From NCBI GenBank assembly GCA_016879935.1, contig JAACJQ010000312.1, positions 60,338 to 124,337 of the forward strand: a stretch of DNA of 64,000 nt. The letters are read 5' to 3'. The position numbers were made by a program, and so were the translations under genes. Below the pieces are notes generated by a model. It searched no databases, was not told the DNA's origin, and was given only the letters and a program-made list of their open reading frames with translations. This DNA comes from Archangiaceae bacterium (GTDB taxonomy: Bacteria > Myxococcota > Myxococcia > Myxococcales > Myxococcaceae). Of this stretch, positions 25,498 through 35,738 are shown piece by piece; within the stretch, counting starts at the first letter, position 1, and each line of letters begins with the position of its first letter.

Positions 25498-26340
25498 TCA
25501 ATTCGACTGCGGCAGGAAGAACGGCACCGAGGCTCCGCCGGCAGCGAGCGCGACGAGCCCTGCGACGAGCGCTCCCGTGAGCTTCACGTTCAGGCTCTGC
25601 GTCAGCAGCGCGCCCTGCATCGGTGGGAGCGACGAGAGGCGGCGGCCGTCGTCGGTGCTGATCAGCGACGCGTCGAAGGTGGCCTTGTCACCCAGCGCCG
25701 CGACGAGCAGCACCCCTGCCACGACCGCGGCCACACCTGCTCCGACCGCGAGGCCGATGCCGACCGGTCTGCGACTCGGAGCCGTCACCACCTGTGGCGC
25801 GGGCTCAGGGTCTTTCGGCGTGAGCACCGGCTCGACTGGCTTGTCGACGACGAGCGGCGGCGGCGGAGGCTCGCTCTTCACCACGAGCTTCGTCTTGAGC
25901 TCCTTCGCGAACGCCATCAGCGAGCTGTTCGACAGCTCCTTCCACTTCGCGGCGTCGACGCTCAGGTCGGCGCTGGCGATGGGCGTGGTGGCGTCGGCCG
26001 CGAGCGCCTCGACGCGAATGTCGAGCGACGGACCGAACTTGCTGACGTCGACCGAGACCAGCACCGCGTGAGGGCCGAGCAGGGCCGCGAGCCGGAGCGC
26101 GCACTGCTGCCCTGCCGCGCACGTGGTGGGGTCGGCGATGCCCGCCTTCTTGAGCCGCTGGCCCGTCGTGGTGACGTCGAGCACGGGGTCGATGCTCTCG
26201 GAGATGAGCAGCTCGGCCACGCGCGCGGCCACCTTCGGCCCGAGCTTCTCGACACCGGGCCGGCGGCTCGTGGGTGCCACGCCCACCGGGGTGCGAGCGA
26301 CATCGGCTGACAGGGTCAGCGCGATGACGAGGGAGAGCAT
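25498..26340 (-). CDS. exported or membrane protein of unknown function
   Basis: The 280-residue product has a signal peptide (MLSLVIALTLSADVA) and a first domain of about 130 residues. This resembles proteins that compute a product from paired parameters (VAARVAELLISESIDPVLDV...QQCALRLAALLGPHAVLVSVDV). A Pro-rich linker follows, then two hydrophobic segments (GIGLAVGAGVAAVVAGVLLVAAL and LTGALVAGLVALAAGGASVPFFL). Such designs occur in myxobacterial envelope proteins of unknown role. The start at 26340 directly precedes the signal, but no clear ribosome-binding site is visible. It lies 80 bp upstream of arsA on the same strand, so co-transcription is possible. Confidence 0.6.
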   Translation of the reverse strand: MLSLVIALTLSADVARTPVGVAPTSRRPGVEKLGPKVAARVAELLISESIDPVLDVTTTGQRLKKAGIADPTTCAAGQQCALRLAALLGPHAVLVSVDVSKFGPSLDIRVEALAADATTPIASADLSVDAAKWKELSNSSLMAFAKELKTKLVVKSEPPPPPLVVDKPVEPVLTPKDPEPAPQVVTAPSRRPVGIGLAVGAGVAAVVAGVLLVAALGDKATFDASLISTDDGRRLSSLPPMQGALLTQSLNVKLTGALVAGLVALAAGGASVPFFLPQSN

Positions 26341-26423
26341 GGGAGGCAATCTACCAGCCGCGCTCCGACCGGCGAACAAATGCCAGACACTGGCAACGCT
26401 CGCGCAAGACGGCGCAGGTTGGA

Positions 26424-28955
26424 GTGATCCACTCCCTCTCGACCCTGCTGCCCATGTTGAAGACCCATGGAGGTGACCCCGGGTCGAAACTCGGGCCGCG
26501 AAAACCGGGTGCAGCGCCCTCCGATGCCTGTGACTGTTCCCCAATGGCCGCGAAGGTCGAGGTGCTGCCGGCGCGCGTGCTGGAGACGCTCATCGACGAG
26601 CTCACGATGCGTGTCTTCTGGAAGGACACCGAGTCGCGCTACCTCGGCTGCAACCAGGCGTTCGCGCGCGACGCGGGCCTCGAACCAGAAGACATCATCG
26701 GCCGGCTCGACACCGAGCTGAGCTGGAAGGCCCAGGCCGAGGCGTACCGGGCCGACGACCGCGCCGTGATGCAGAGCGGTGTGCCTCGCGTGGGCTTCGA
26801 GGAGCAGCAGACCGGCCCCGACGGCCGCCTGCTCTGGCTGCGCACCTCGAAGATTCCGCTGCGCTCCACCGAGGGCGCCATCGTCGGCGTGCTGGGCGTC
26901 TACGAAGACATCACCAACCAGAAAGAGCTCGGGCTCAAACTCGAAGAGCGGGAGCGCCACCTGCGCGCGCTCCTCGACGCCCTGCCCTTCATGGCGTGGC
27001 TCAAAGACGGCGACTCCCGCTACCTCACCGCGAACCAGACGCTCGCGTCGGCGGCGCTGGTGGCGTCACCCGAGCTCATGGTGGGCCGCACCGACCTCGA
27101 CTTCTTTCCACACGAGGTCGCGCTGCGCTCCCAGGCCGAAGACCGCGCCGTCGTCGAGAGCGGCCGGCCGCGGGTGCTCGAAGCGCCCTTTCTGCTCGCA
27201 GGCCGCCGCACCTGGTTCGAGACGTACAAGGCCCCCATCAGGCAGGGAGAGCGCATCATCGGCACCGTCGGCTACTCGCGCGACATCAGCGAGCGCATGG
27301 CGCGCCAAGAGTCCGACGGGTGGACGCTCGAAGGTGGCGGCGTGCAGGTGCGGGTGGTGCGCGCGTTTCAAGACACCACGCTCGCGTTCCCCGACCGCGT
27401 GAACCTGGCGCTCTCGTGCTTCGACGGCATGCGTGGGCTGCGGCCGGGCGGCAACGCGAGGCTCGTGCTGCCAGGTGCCGACCCGTCGCTGGGCTGCGCC
27501 GCCCTCACCGGTGGCGGGCTGTGGAACCACGCCGAACCCATCGACCGCACCCTCACGGTCGTCGACCGCTGTGAGCTCGACTCCGAGCACCCGCATGGCC
27601 ACTACTTCGTGCCGCTCGACCGCGCCCGGGAGCACGTCGGCACCCTCGTGCTCGACACCGAGCCCAACCCCACCCGCCACCCCGCGCGCCTCGAGGCCCT
27701 CGACGCCATCGGCGAAGCCTTCGTGAAGGCCATCGACGCCGAGCGCACCGCGCAGCTGCTCCACGCCGCGCGCGTGCACGCCGAAGAGGCCAGCCTCGCG
27801 AAGAGCCGCTTCCTCGCCACCATGAGCCACGAGCTGCGAACGCCGCTCAACGGCATTCTCGGCATGGCGCAGCTGTTGAACACCGGCGCGTTGAACGAGC
27901 GGGAGCGGGCCGAGGGCGTCTCGACGATTCTACAGAGCGGAAAAGCGCTGCTGAGCCTGCTCAACGACATTCTCGACCTCTCGAAGGTCGAAGCCGGGAA
28001 GCTGACGCTCGACGCCGCGCCCTTCGACGCCTCGGTGCTGCTGGGTGAAGTGCGTCAGCTCTTCCACGAGCTCGCGCGCGCGAAGGGGCTGACGTTGACG
28101 ACGAGCTTCGACGGGCCGGCGCTCCTGGTGGGCGACTCGCTCCGCCTAAGACAGATGTTGAGCAACCTCGTCACCAACGCCATCAAGTTCACCGCCACGG
28201 GCGGCGTGCGCCTGTCAGCACGGATCCGTGAGACGAAGCCCCACGACCCGGCGGCTCCCAAAGGCGAACCGGAGAAGCGTGAGACGGTGGTCGTCGAGTG
28301 GGAGGTCTCTGACGACGGCGTGGGCATCGCGCCGCAGGCCGTCGAGCGGCTGTTTCACCCCTTCTCGCAGCTCGACGCGTCGGCGACCCGCCGCTTCGGA
28401 GGCACGGGGCTGGGCCTCTCCATCGTGCGGCACCTCGCCGAGAACATGGGCGGCACCGTGGGCGTCGAGAGCGAGCTCGGCAGGGGTTCGCGCTTCTGGT
28501 TCACCACCCAACTCGAGGTGGGAGCGCCGCCGCGGCCCGAGCCCATCGCGTCGAGCACCGTCGAACGGTTCGAGGGCCGGCGCGTGCTCGTCGTCGAAGA
28601 CAACCCCATCAACCGGCTGGTCGCCGAGCGCATGCTTCGACGGCACGGCGTCGAGGTGGCCAGCGTCGAAGACGGCCTCGCAGCGGTGGAGCAGCTCACC
28701 CACCCCGACAGCGTCTTCGACCTCGTGCTGATGGACTGTCAGATGCCCGAGCTCGACGGCCTCGACGCCACGCGCCGCGTGCGCACCTGGGAGCGCCTGC
28801 AGCCGGGCCAGCGGCACGTGCCCATCGTCGCCCTGACCGCCAGCGCCTTCGACGAAGACCGTGAGCGAACCCGCGAGGCCGGCATGGACGACTTCCTCAC
28901 CAAGCCCATCGACGCGCGCCTGCTGGCCGAGCGACTGTCGAGCTTTCTGCGCTGA
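26424..28955 (+). CDS. hybrid histidine kinase, PAS-PAS-HisKA-HATPase-REC
   Basis: The protein (843 residues from the GTG at 26424; the true start is uncertain and could be as late as the ATG at 26544) is a cytosolic sensor with no membrane segments. Two PAS domains (about 50-170 and 180-295; FWKDTESRYLGCNQAF, WLKDGDSRYLTANQTL) precede a GAF-like region (about 300-440). The kinase core then shows SHELRTPLNG with phospho-acceptor His469, NLVTNAIKFT, DDGVGIAP and FGGTGLGLSI. A C-terminal receiver domain has its acceptor at Asp771 (VLMDCQMPELDG) and ALTAS. It should autophosphorylate and pass phosphate to its own receiver, then to an Hpt or response regulator elsewhere. No partner regulator is adjacent. 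Confidence 0.92.
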   Translation: MIHSLSTLLPMLKTHGGDPGSKLGPRKPGAAPSDACDCSPMAAKVEVLPARVLETLIDELTMRVFWKDTESRYLGCNQAFARDAGLEPEDIIGRLDTELSWKAQAEAYRADDRAVMQSGVPRVGFEEQQTGPDGRLLWLRTSKIPLRSTEGAIVGVLGVYEDITNQKELGLKLEERERHLRALLDALPFMAWLKDGDSRYLTANQTLASAALVASPELMVGRTDLDFFPHEVALRSQAEDRAVVESGRPRVLEAPFLLAGRRTWFETYKAPIRQGERIIGTVGYSRDISERMARQESDGWTLEGGGVQVRVVRAFQDTTLAFPDRVNLALSCFDGMRGLRPGGNARLVLPGADPSLGCAALTGGGLWNHAEPIDRTLTVVDRCELDSEHPHGHYFVPLDRAREHVGTLVLDTEPNPTRHPARLEALDAIGEAFVKAIDAERTAQLLHAARVHAEEASLAKSRFLATMSHELRTPLNGILGMAQLLNTGALNERERAEGVSTILQSGKALLSLLNDILDLSKVEAGKLTLDAAPFDASVLLGEVRQLFHELARAKGLTLTTSFDGPALLVGDSLRLRQMLSNLVTNAIKFTATGGVRLSARIRETKPHDPAAPKGEPEKRETVVVEWEVSDDGVGIAPQAVERLFHPFSQLDASATRRFGGTGLGLSIVRHLAENMGGTVGVESELGRGSRFWFTTQLEVGAPPRPEPIASSTVERFEGRRVLVVEDNPINRLVAERMLRRHGVEVASVEDGLAAVEQLTHPDSVFDLVLMDCQMPELDGLDATRRVRTWERLQPGQRHVPIVALTASAFDEDRERTREAGMDDFLTKPIDARLLAERLSSFLR

Positions 28956-28970
28956 CACACGCGAGGCGCT

Positions 28971-30197
28971 TCACCGAGTCGCGTGCCGCCGCCGCCGCAG
29001 GAACATGACGGCGAGCAGCAGCACCGGCGCTCCGCTCGAGCTGGTACAGCCGCAGACGGGAACGAACGTGCTGCCGTCGCCAGGCCCTGCGTCCAACCCG
29101 CCGCCGTCGACGGAAGCAGCGCCGGCATCGGCCCCTGCGTCGGGCGTTCCGCCGTCGGGCGAGCTGCCTGCGTCGCCTGCGCCGGCATCGACGCCACCAT
29201 CACGAACTCCGGCGTCACCTTCGCCCGCGTCACCTGTGCCCGAGTCTGCAGGGCCCGCGTCTGGTGGTGGAGGGCCGGCGTCGGGCAACGTCGAGCCAGC
29301 GTCGGGCAACGTCGAGCCAGCGTCACCAGGCCCCGCGTCTGGGCTGGCGACACCTGCATCGAAGCCTCCGTCCACCGTCGTCGAGGGCGCCGTCGGCTCG
29401 ACGACGATGCGGGCGTTCACCAGCACACGGCCCGACGCCACGTCGAAGGCCTGCCAGACGATGGCCGCGGCGCCGTTGGATGACGAAGCGGCCCAGTGTT
29501 CGCGCCCATCGACGGCCTTGTCATCGATGGTGATGGGCGTGACGCCGCCGTCGAAGGCGAGGACGAAGCCCTTCACCCGAGGCGGCTCGACCCACGACAC
29601 CAGCAGGCTCGAGCCCAGCGGCGTCACGAGCGGGCTGCCGGTGCCTGGCTGAGGCGCGACGAGGTCGACGAAGGGCGGCTCGACCGTCATCAGCCGCTGG
29701 CCGCCATCGACGGCGTTGTAGCCAACCACCACCGTGTCGTGAATCGGCCGCACCGCGTAGCAGTGCTGCCCCTGGCCGCTGAAGGTGGCGCCTCCCGTCG
29801 CGAACGCCGGCACGCCAGCCGTCTCGCCCATCGTCCACTGCACGGTGCCCGAGATGGGGCCGAACCAGAACTGGCCACCCTTCAGCGCTGCGCAGCGGGG
29901 CATTGGTTGCAGAAAGCTGGTCACCGCGCTCCCCCAGTCGGTGAAGAGCTCGACCGAGCCGCCACGCGGGCCCCACGCCAACGTTCTCGCACCGCGGGTG
30001 GCGTAGGTGACGTTTGCGGGAACACCGATGGCCGAGCCCACCGACACCGTTCCATTCACCTCGTTCAGCGTCTCGAAGAACTGGCTCAGGTTGTACGTGA
30101 GCAGGCCGAGCTGCTGGCCGGGCGGGCCCTGAAGGAGCCGGGGCCGGGTGCCGCCGTCGACGACGCCGCCGAGCGGTTGCGGGTCTGTCACGCCCAT
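28971..30197 (-). pseudogene. MYXO-CTERM-like surface protein, apparently 5'-truncated
   Basis: The 408-residue frame ends in a sorting tail like MYXO-CTERM: a Cys pair (VCGCTSSSG), a hydrophobic helix (APVLLLAVMFL) and Arg-Arg-Arg-Arg. That family is exported and anchored at the surface. Ahead of the tail is a stalk of about 130 residues of Asp-Ala-Gly repeats, and before that a strand-rich domain. The N-terminus (MGVTDPQPLGGVVDGG) has no signal peptide or membrane helix, and an in-frame stop lies four codons upstream (30207-30209). A tailed surface protein without a signal cannot be exported, so the 5' end is probably lost. The break coincides with the start of the opposing metalloprotease frame. 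Confidence 0.6.
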
Positions 30198-33100
30198 GAC
30201 GGCCCGCTACGCCGAGTGCGTCGCCACGAAGAGCGGCGACTGTGACGTGCTCTACCCCGTGTACTCGGGCCAGCAGGACGACAACGACGACGCCATCGCG
30301 CTCGCCCGCGAAGTCGACGACTGCCGCGCCGGCCGTGCGTACCCGGGCGTCGACTGCAACCAGGTCGCTGACTCCGTCGGCGCTGCCCGTGGCTACACCG
30401 CCGGCGTCATCGCGCTCGCGAAGATGCCCGAGGCCGTCGTGCTGTGTCACTCGCCCGTCGAGGCGTACGACCACCCGCTCTGTGGCGACAAGCGCCTGCC
30501 CACCAACCTCACCGCCGCCGACTGCTTCCGCGCCGACCGTGAAGGTGACGCCGAGGTGAAGAAGACGTGTGACGGCGCGCTCCGCGTTCGCAAGGGCGAC
30601 CTGCGCTACCACCACGTCACCACCGTCGTGTCGCCGCAGACGCCGTCGCCGTGGGGCATCATGGTCGACGCGCACGACCCGCTGACGGGCGAGAAGGTGT
30701 CGGCCTCCATCAACGTGTGGAGCCACGTCACCGACCTCTGGAGCCAGGGCATCGTCGACACCGCCCGCTACATTCGCGGCGAGCTCGCGACGAGCGACAT
30801 CACCGAAGGCACCTACGTGCGTGACTGGGCCTCGGCCGCCGAAGCCGCCACCACCAAGGGCACGCTGCCGATGCTGACGTCGGAGGCGCGCCTCGAGATG
30901 CTGGGCAAGATGACGAAGGGCCGCGCCGTCACGCGGGAAGAGCTCGAGGCCTTCCAGGCGTCGCCGATGTACGCGAAGGCCCGCGAGGTGCAGCTGGCCG
31001 CGCGTGACATTCGAGCCGACGCGCTCGCGCCGACGTCGACGAAGCCCATCTACGACGCCCGCCGCAAGCACGCCCTCAACACGCCCACCGAGGCGGCGCT
31101 GACGACGAAGATGTTCCAGTCGTTCGCCGGCAAGGCCGGGCTCCTCTCTTCCGACATGATGAGCGAGCTCGCCTCGCCGCTGCGTGGCGCGAACCCCGCC
31201 ATGACGCGCGACCTGCGCAACCTGCGCGAGCTGAAGCTGGCCGAGCGCGGCGCGTGCGTGATGAACGAGGCCCCGGCGCCGCTGGCGATTCCCAACCTCG
31301 CCACGCTGCTCGAAGAGAAGTTCGGCCGCTTCGACAAGAACTCGTCGAAGGGCGACCAGCTGGTCCGCTCCGAGCGCATGCGCCAGTACCTCGCGCAGCG
31401 CGCCCACTACGCCGTCGTGACGCACGAGATGGGGCACTCCATCGCGCTGCGCCACAACTTCGTCAGCTCGGCCGACGCGCTCAACTACCGCCCGCAGTAC
31501 TGGCAGCTGCGCACCGACGACGGCACCGCGATTCGCCCCTGCACCACGCTCGACACCACGGGCAGCTGCACGGGCCCGCGGTACCACGACGTCATCACCG
31601 AGAACGAGAAGTCGCAGCTGCTGACGATGTTCATGCAGTCGTCGACGATGGACTACGCCGGTGAAGCCACGCAGGACCTGCTGGGCCTGGGCGCGTACGA
31701 CTTCGCCGCGGCGCGCATGTTCTACGGCAGCGTGGTGGCGGTGGCCGACACGAACGACACGAAGGCCGGCACCGCGAAGGGCCTCGGGTTGCTCGACAAG
31801 ATGGACAACTTCGGCGGCATTCTCGGCCTGCAGTTCTCCATCGGCGCGGCCACGCCGCAGAACCCCACCAACACCAACGACATTCACTACTCGCAGCTGC
31901 AGCGGTACTACCGCCTCATCAGCAACTGCCGCGTCGTCGACCCCAACGCCTTCAAGCCCTCGACGTGGGACACCACCACCAAGGGCGCGTGGAGCCCGCT
32001 GCTCGACGGCCTCATCGTGAAGGTGAAGGGCCAGTACACGCGCTGCCGCCAGGTGCCGGTCGACTACGTGAAGTGGGAGTCGCTCGCCCCGGGCACCAGC
32101 GGCCGCGGCGGCCCCTCGCTCGACGCGCAGAGCCGCGTGCGCTTCCCCTACGGGTTCGCCACCGACCGCTGGGCCGACCTCGGCAACCTCTCGGTGTACC
32201 GCCACGACAACGGCGCCGACCCGTACGAGCTCTTCGACTTCCTCATCACGCAGCAGGAGGTCAACCACATCTTCGACAACTACCGTCGCGGCCGTCAGAC
32301 GTTCAGCGTGCGTGGCGCGGCGACCCGTGGCCTCACCCGCTACAACGAGAAGCTGCGTGACGCGGCCAAGGGCCTGGGCCTGATGTCGAACATCTACCGT
32401 GATGTCGCGTTGGCGCAGGGCTACGACTTCGACACCTACTGGCCGATGCTGGGTTCGGTGGCCTTCTCCGAGAACCTCATGGTGTCGGCGCTGGGCTTCG
32501 ACCACTTCGCCCGTCAGTTGGCGCGGCCGTCGGCGGGCCCGCACACGCTCGTCGAGGGCGTGCTGCGCAGCGAGAGCGACGCGGTGGGCCTCACCACCAA
32601 CACCGCCATCACGGTGCCCAACGGCGCGACGGGCTACTTCGGCAACGTCAGCTACGGCGGCCGGCCGCTCGAGAACGCGCTCGCCACCAACAAGGGCGAG
32701 TACAACGCCGAGTTCACCGTCAACGCGGGCAGCTATTACGAGAAGGCCTACACGGCGATGTTGATGACCGAGTCGGTCGACAACTTCATCTCGGACAGCC
32801 GCCGCGACTTCCTCGACGCGCGCTACCGCTCGGTGTCGATGGCCGACGTCTTCCCCGAGGGCTACCGCCGCTGGCTGGGCAACAACCTCACGGGCGACGA
32901 CGCCATCAAGGGCATGCGCCTGGTGACGAACGCGGGCAAGCCGATGGCCGACGCGACGGGTTACCCCGCGCAGGGCATGGGCCACATCTCGTGGACGGGT
33001 TCGGAGGTGTCGACCTGCTTCGCCAACGTCGATTCCATTCAGTGCCAGGAGACGCCGCCGGCCGACACGATGGTCGTCGACCCGCAGATTGGCTGGGAGC

Positions 33101-33654
33101 AGCAGAAGTTCCTCATCGCGTGGACGCTGCTGTACCTGCCCGAGAACCAGCAGCAGCAGTGGCTCAACCAGATGGGCATCTGGGAGCTCGGCGCCGACAG
33201 CGACCCCGGCTTCACGAACCGCCTCGAGCTGCACATGCCTGACGGCAAGGTCTACATCGCCAAGACGTCGGGCACCGAGATGGTGCTGGGCAAGCGCGTG
33301 CAGAAGGGTGTCGCCGCCCGAATGCTGCAGTGGGCGAACGAGCTGCTCGAGCGCGCCTACGTGACCGACGCCGGCCCCGACCGCGATGGTGACGGCAAGC
33401 CCGACTGGTTCCTGCCCCGCGTCGTCGGCGGCAAGCCGATGGTGAAGTTCGACCCCTCGGTGCGCAGCATCAGCGCGACGGGCACGCTGCAGTCGGGCCG
33501 CCCGGGTTGCGATGCCAACGACATGACCGAGTGCACCTGCAACTCGAACAAGGCCTGCGTCGAGCTGACGCGGTACCAGGAGGTGCCGTTCTTCATGCGC
33601 CAGGCGATGCGTGACTACGGCATCGCCGACCCGTCGATGCGCGGCCTGCACTGA
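30196..33654 (+). pseudogene. metzincin-like zinc metalloprotease, apparently 5'-truncated
   Basis: The frame encodes 1152 residues from the ATG at 30196 (GTG at 30148 also in frame). It carries HEMGHSIALRH (His410, Glu411, His414, His420), the extended HExxHxxxxxH zinc motif, and a Met-turn-like SSTMDYAG. These and the DLRYHHVTTVVSPQ...AHDPLTGEKVS region point to the large bacterial zinc metalloproteases annotated with DUF5117/DUF4953 domains, which are secreted or lipid-anchored. Here there is no signal peptide, lipobox, ribosome-binding site or room for a promoter: the first ATG shares the tetramer CATG with the ATG of the opposite-strand gene. I infer loss of the N-terminus by rearrangement or assembly misjoin. 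The catalytic part is intact and ends before a strong terminator. Confidence 0.65.
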
Positions 33655-33677
33655 GACAGTCGATGACCTGAAGTGAC

Positions 33678-33720
33678 GCGGCGTGGTCTCCAGCGAGGAG
33701 GCCACGCCGCAGTCGTTTTT
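33678..33720 (+). terminator. Rho-independent terminator
   Basis: A 14-bp stem (GCGGCGTGGTCTCC with GGAGGCCACGCCGC, one G-U pair) around the loop AGCGA is followed, after AGTCG, by five T residues (33716-33720). It lies 24 bp after the metalloprotease stop and ahead of the convergent STAS-like gene. Confidence 0.85.
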
Positions 33721-33806
33721 GGGCGCCGACTCTTCGTCGAAGGGAGCGGTGTCGGTTTCGGCGCTGCTGACGTTCTTTCAGGAGGCGAAGGACCTCGGCG
33801 CCTGCG

Positions 33807-34211
33807 TCAGGCGACGGGAGCGGCGGCTCCATCACCCGCGCGGCCGCGGGCCCAGGCGAGCGCCTCGTCACGCGTCGAGCACACCACGTAGGGAACGCCG
33901 AGCCCCGTCACGAGCAGAATCGTCATCGTCACGAAGCGCAGCAGCGGAGACGCCAGCACGTACACCACGCCGAGGCACCGCTGGTTCACGATGGCCCGGT
34001 GCTGCCGCTGCCACTCGGTGATGCGCGCCCGCATGTACGCCGACACGCTGCCGATGCGGCTCGCGTCCATCACGGCCACGTAGGTGCCTTCGTGCTGCAT
34101 CAACGCCGTGGCTTCGCGCAGGTAATCGTCGAGCTGGCGGTCAGACAGACTTCCCTCGACGGCGTGCACCACGATGGGCCACTGCGAGGTGTCGATGGTC
34201 CACGTGCTCAT
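33807..34211 (-). CDS. small STAS/SpoIIAA-like protein
   Basis: The 134-residue protein opens WTIDTSQWPIVVHAVEGSLSD and alternates strands and helices (TYVAVMDASRIG, YVLASPLLRFVTMTILL, VPYVVCSTRDEALAWA), like SpoIIAA/STAS-fold proteins of bacteria. These act as small regulatory or lipid-associated modules. The middle hydrophobic stretch may be a buried helix rather than a membrane segment. Its ATG overlaps the stop of the upstream histidine kinase by one base (TGATG). Translational coupling suggests it acts with that kinase. Fold assignment is by pattern only. Confidence 0.55.
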   Translation of the reverse strand: MSTWTIDTSQWPIVVHAVEGSLSDRQLDDYLREATALMQHEGTYVAVMDASRIGSVSAYMRARITEWQRQHRAIVNQRCLGVVYVLASPLLRFVTMTILLVTGLGVPYVVCSTRDEALAWARGRAGDGAAAPVA

Positions 34212-35632
34212 CAGGACGGCATTGGTAACCGGACCACGCACGTCGTGCCACGCCCTGCTTCACTTTCGAAGGTGACCTCGCCGTGGTGCTGCTCCACCAC
34301 CTTGCGAACGATGGCGAGACCCAGGCCGTGGCCGCGGGCGCGGGTCGTCACGAAGGGCTCGAACATGCGCTCCTGCACCTCTGACGGCAGGCCGGGGCCG
34401 GTGTCGCGAATGGTGACGCGAGCCCAGCGCTGAGAGCGGTGCTCCTCGGTCGAGATGCGCACGTGCAGGCTGCCGTCACCCTTCATGGCCTGCACCGCGT
34501 TGCGAAAGAGGTTGGTGAAGGCCAGCTCGAGCTGGCCCGCGTCGAGCGGCACGGGCGGGGCGCTGCCTTCGAAGCTCGTCTTCACGCGGCGCGAGGCATC
34601 TTCCGTCCACAACGTCTGTTGCAGGGCGCGCTCGAGCAGGGGCTCGAGTGGGCGGGGGCTCAGCGTGAGCGTCACCGGGCGCACGAAGTCGAGCAGGTTG
34701 GCCACCAGCAGGTCGAGCCGCTTCGTCTCGTCGGCGATGACCTGCCACAGCTCGCGCTCCTCTTCGCGCGACACCATTCCGCGCTGCAGGAGCGTCACCA
34801 CGTTCGAGATGCTGCCGAGCGGGTTGCGCACCTCGTGGGCGACGATGGCGGCCATCTCACCGAGCGCGACGAGCTGCTTCTTGCGCACCAGCGCTTCTTG
34901 CGTGGCCTCGAGCTCACCGAGCGAGCGCCGCAGCGCGGCCTCTGACTCCTTCAGCGGCGTGATGTCGATGTCGACGCCGAGCACGCCCACCACCTCGTCT
35001 CCGTCGCGCACCGGCGAGAGCGAATGCGAGAACGTTCTGGGCGTGCCGTCGACGAGCCACGTCAGCTCTTCGCGCACCAGCTCGCCCGAGCGCGCCCGTT
35101 CGACACCGGCGCCCCACAGCTGCTGCACCTCGCTGGGCAGGCCGAGCTCGGAGAAGCGCTTGCCCAGCGCCGTGCCCACGCGCTTCACCGAGGGCGGGTT
35201 CTGCAGGAGGTAGCGGCCCTCGCGGTCGAGGATGAAGAAGTCGAAGGGCAACGTCTCGGCGAGCGTCACCAGCCACGCCTCGAGCTCGCGCCACTGTCGG
35301 GCGTCGTGGCGCGCGGCCGTCACGTCTTGCAGCGCGAGGGCGATGGAGTCTTGCCGCCGGGCCAGGCTCGCGCGCACCCAGACTTCACGGCCACCGGCGC
35401 GCAGCCGCGCCTCGACCGAGACGGGGCTGGTGTGCTGCACCGCCGCCATCGCGTCGAGCAGCGCCTGCTTGTCCTGCGGCAGCACCGAGTCGACGAGGGG
35501 CCGGCTGACGTCGAGCCCTTCGAGCCAGCCCGGCAGCTCGCAGATGGTGACCCGACCCGAAGCGTCGAGCAGCAGCACCGTCGCGGAGAGGCCGTCGAGC
35601 AGTGCGGTCAGGTCGGCTGCGGGCAGAAACAC
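34211..35632 (-). CDS. PAS-domain sensor histidine kinase (NtrB-like)
   Basis: The 473-residue soluble kinase has two PAS-like regions (about 10-115 and 125-235; FFILDREGRYLLQNPP, GVLGVDIDITPLKESEAAL). A coiled-coil linker and the catalytic core follow: AHEVRNPLGSI (phospho-acceptor His266), NLFRNAVQAMK, RDTGPGLP and HGLGLAIVRK. It should sense a cytosolic signal and phosphorylate a response regulator, but none is adjacent. The start is a GTG at 35632 with a weak upstream site. The stop is coupled to the STAS-like gene. The 106-bp region to the divergent ATPase gene must hold both promoters. Confidence 0.9.
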   Translation of the reverse strand: MFLPAADLTALLDGLSATVLLLDASGRVTICELPGWLEGLDVSRPLVDSVLPQDKQALLDAMAAVQHTSPVSVEARLRAGGREVWVRASLARRQDSIALALQDVTAARHDARQWRELEAWLVTLAETLPFDFFILDREGRYLLQNPPSVKRVGTALGKRFSELGLPSEVQQLWGAGVERARSGELVREELTWLVDGTPRTFSHSLSPVRDGDEVVGVLGVDIDITPLKESEAALRRSLGELEATQEALVRKKQLVALGEMAAIVAHEVRNPLGSISNVVTLLQRGMVSREEERELWQVIADETKRLDLLVANLLDFVRPVTLTLSPRPLEPLLERALQQTLWTEDASRRVKTSFEGSAPPVPLDAGQLELAFTNLFRNAVQAMKGDGSLHVRISTEEHRSQRWARVTIRDTGPGLPSEVQERMFEPFVTTRARGHGLGLAIVRKVVEQHHGEVTFESEAGRGTTCVVRLPMPS

Positions 35633-35738
35633 CGCGCTCAGTATCGACTGGTAGGGCTCGGTCGTGAAGGACCGTCTCTTGATTGCCGAAAGGTGAGGAT
35701 TGGACGGATGGGCAACGGCATGATGCTGCTACCACCAC

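Noticed and set aside
29521..33705. 1394-codon open frame on the minus strand
   Set aside because: It is antisense to the metalloprotease frame, which has a zinc motif and a terminator. The antisense product is Arg/His/Val-rich without motifs.
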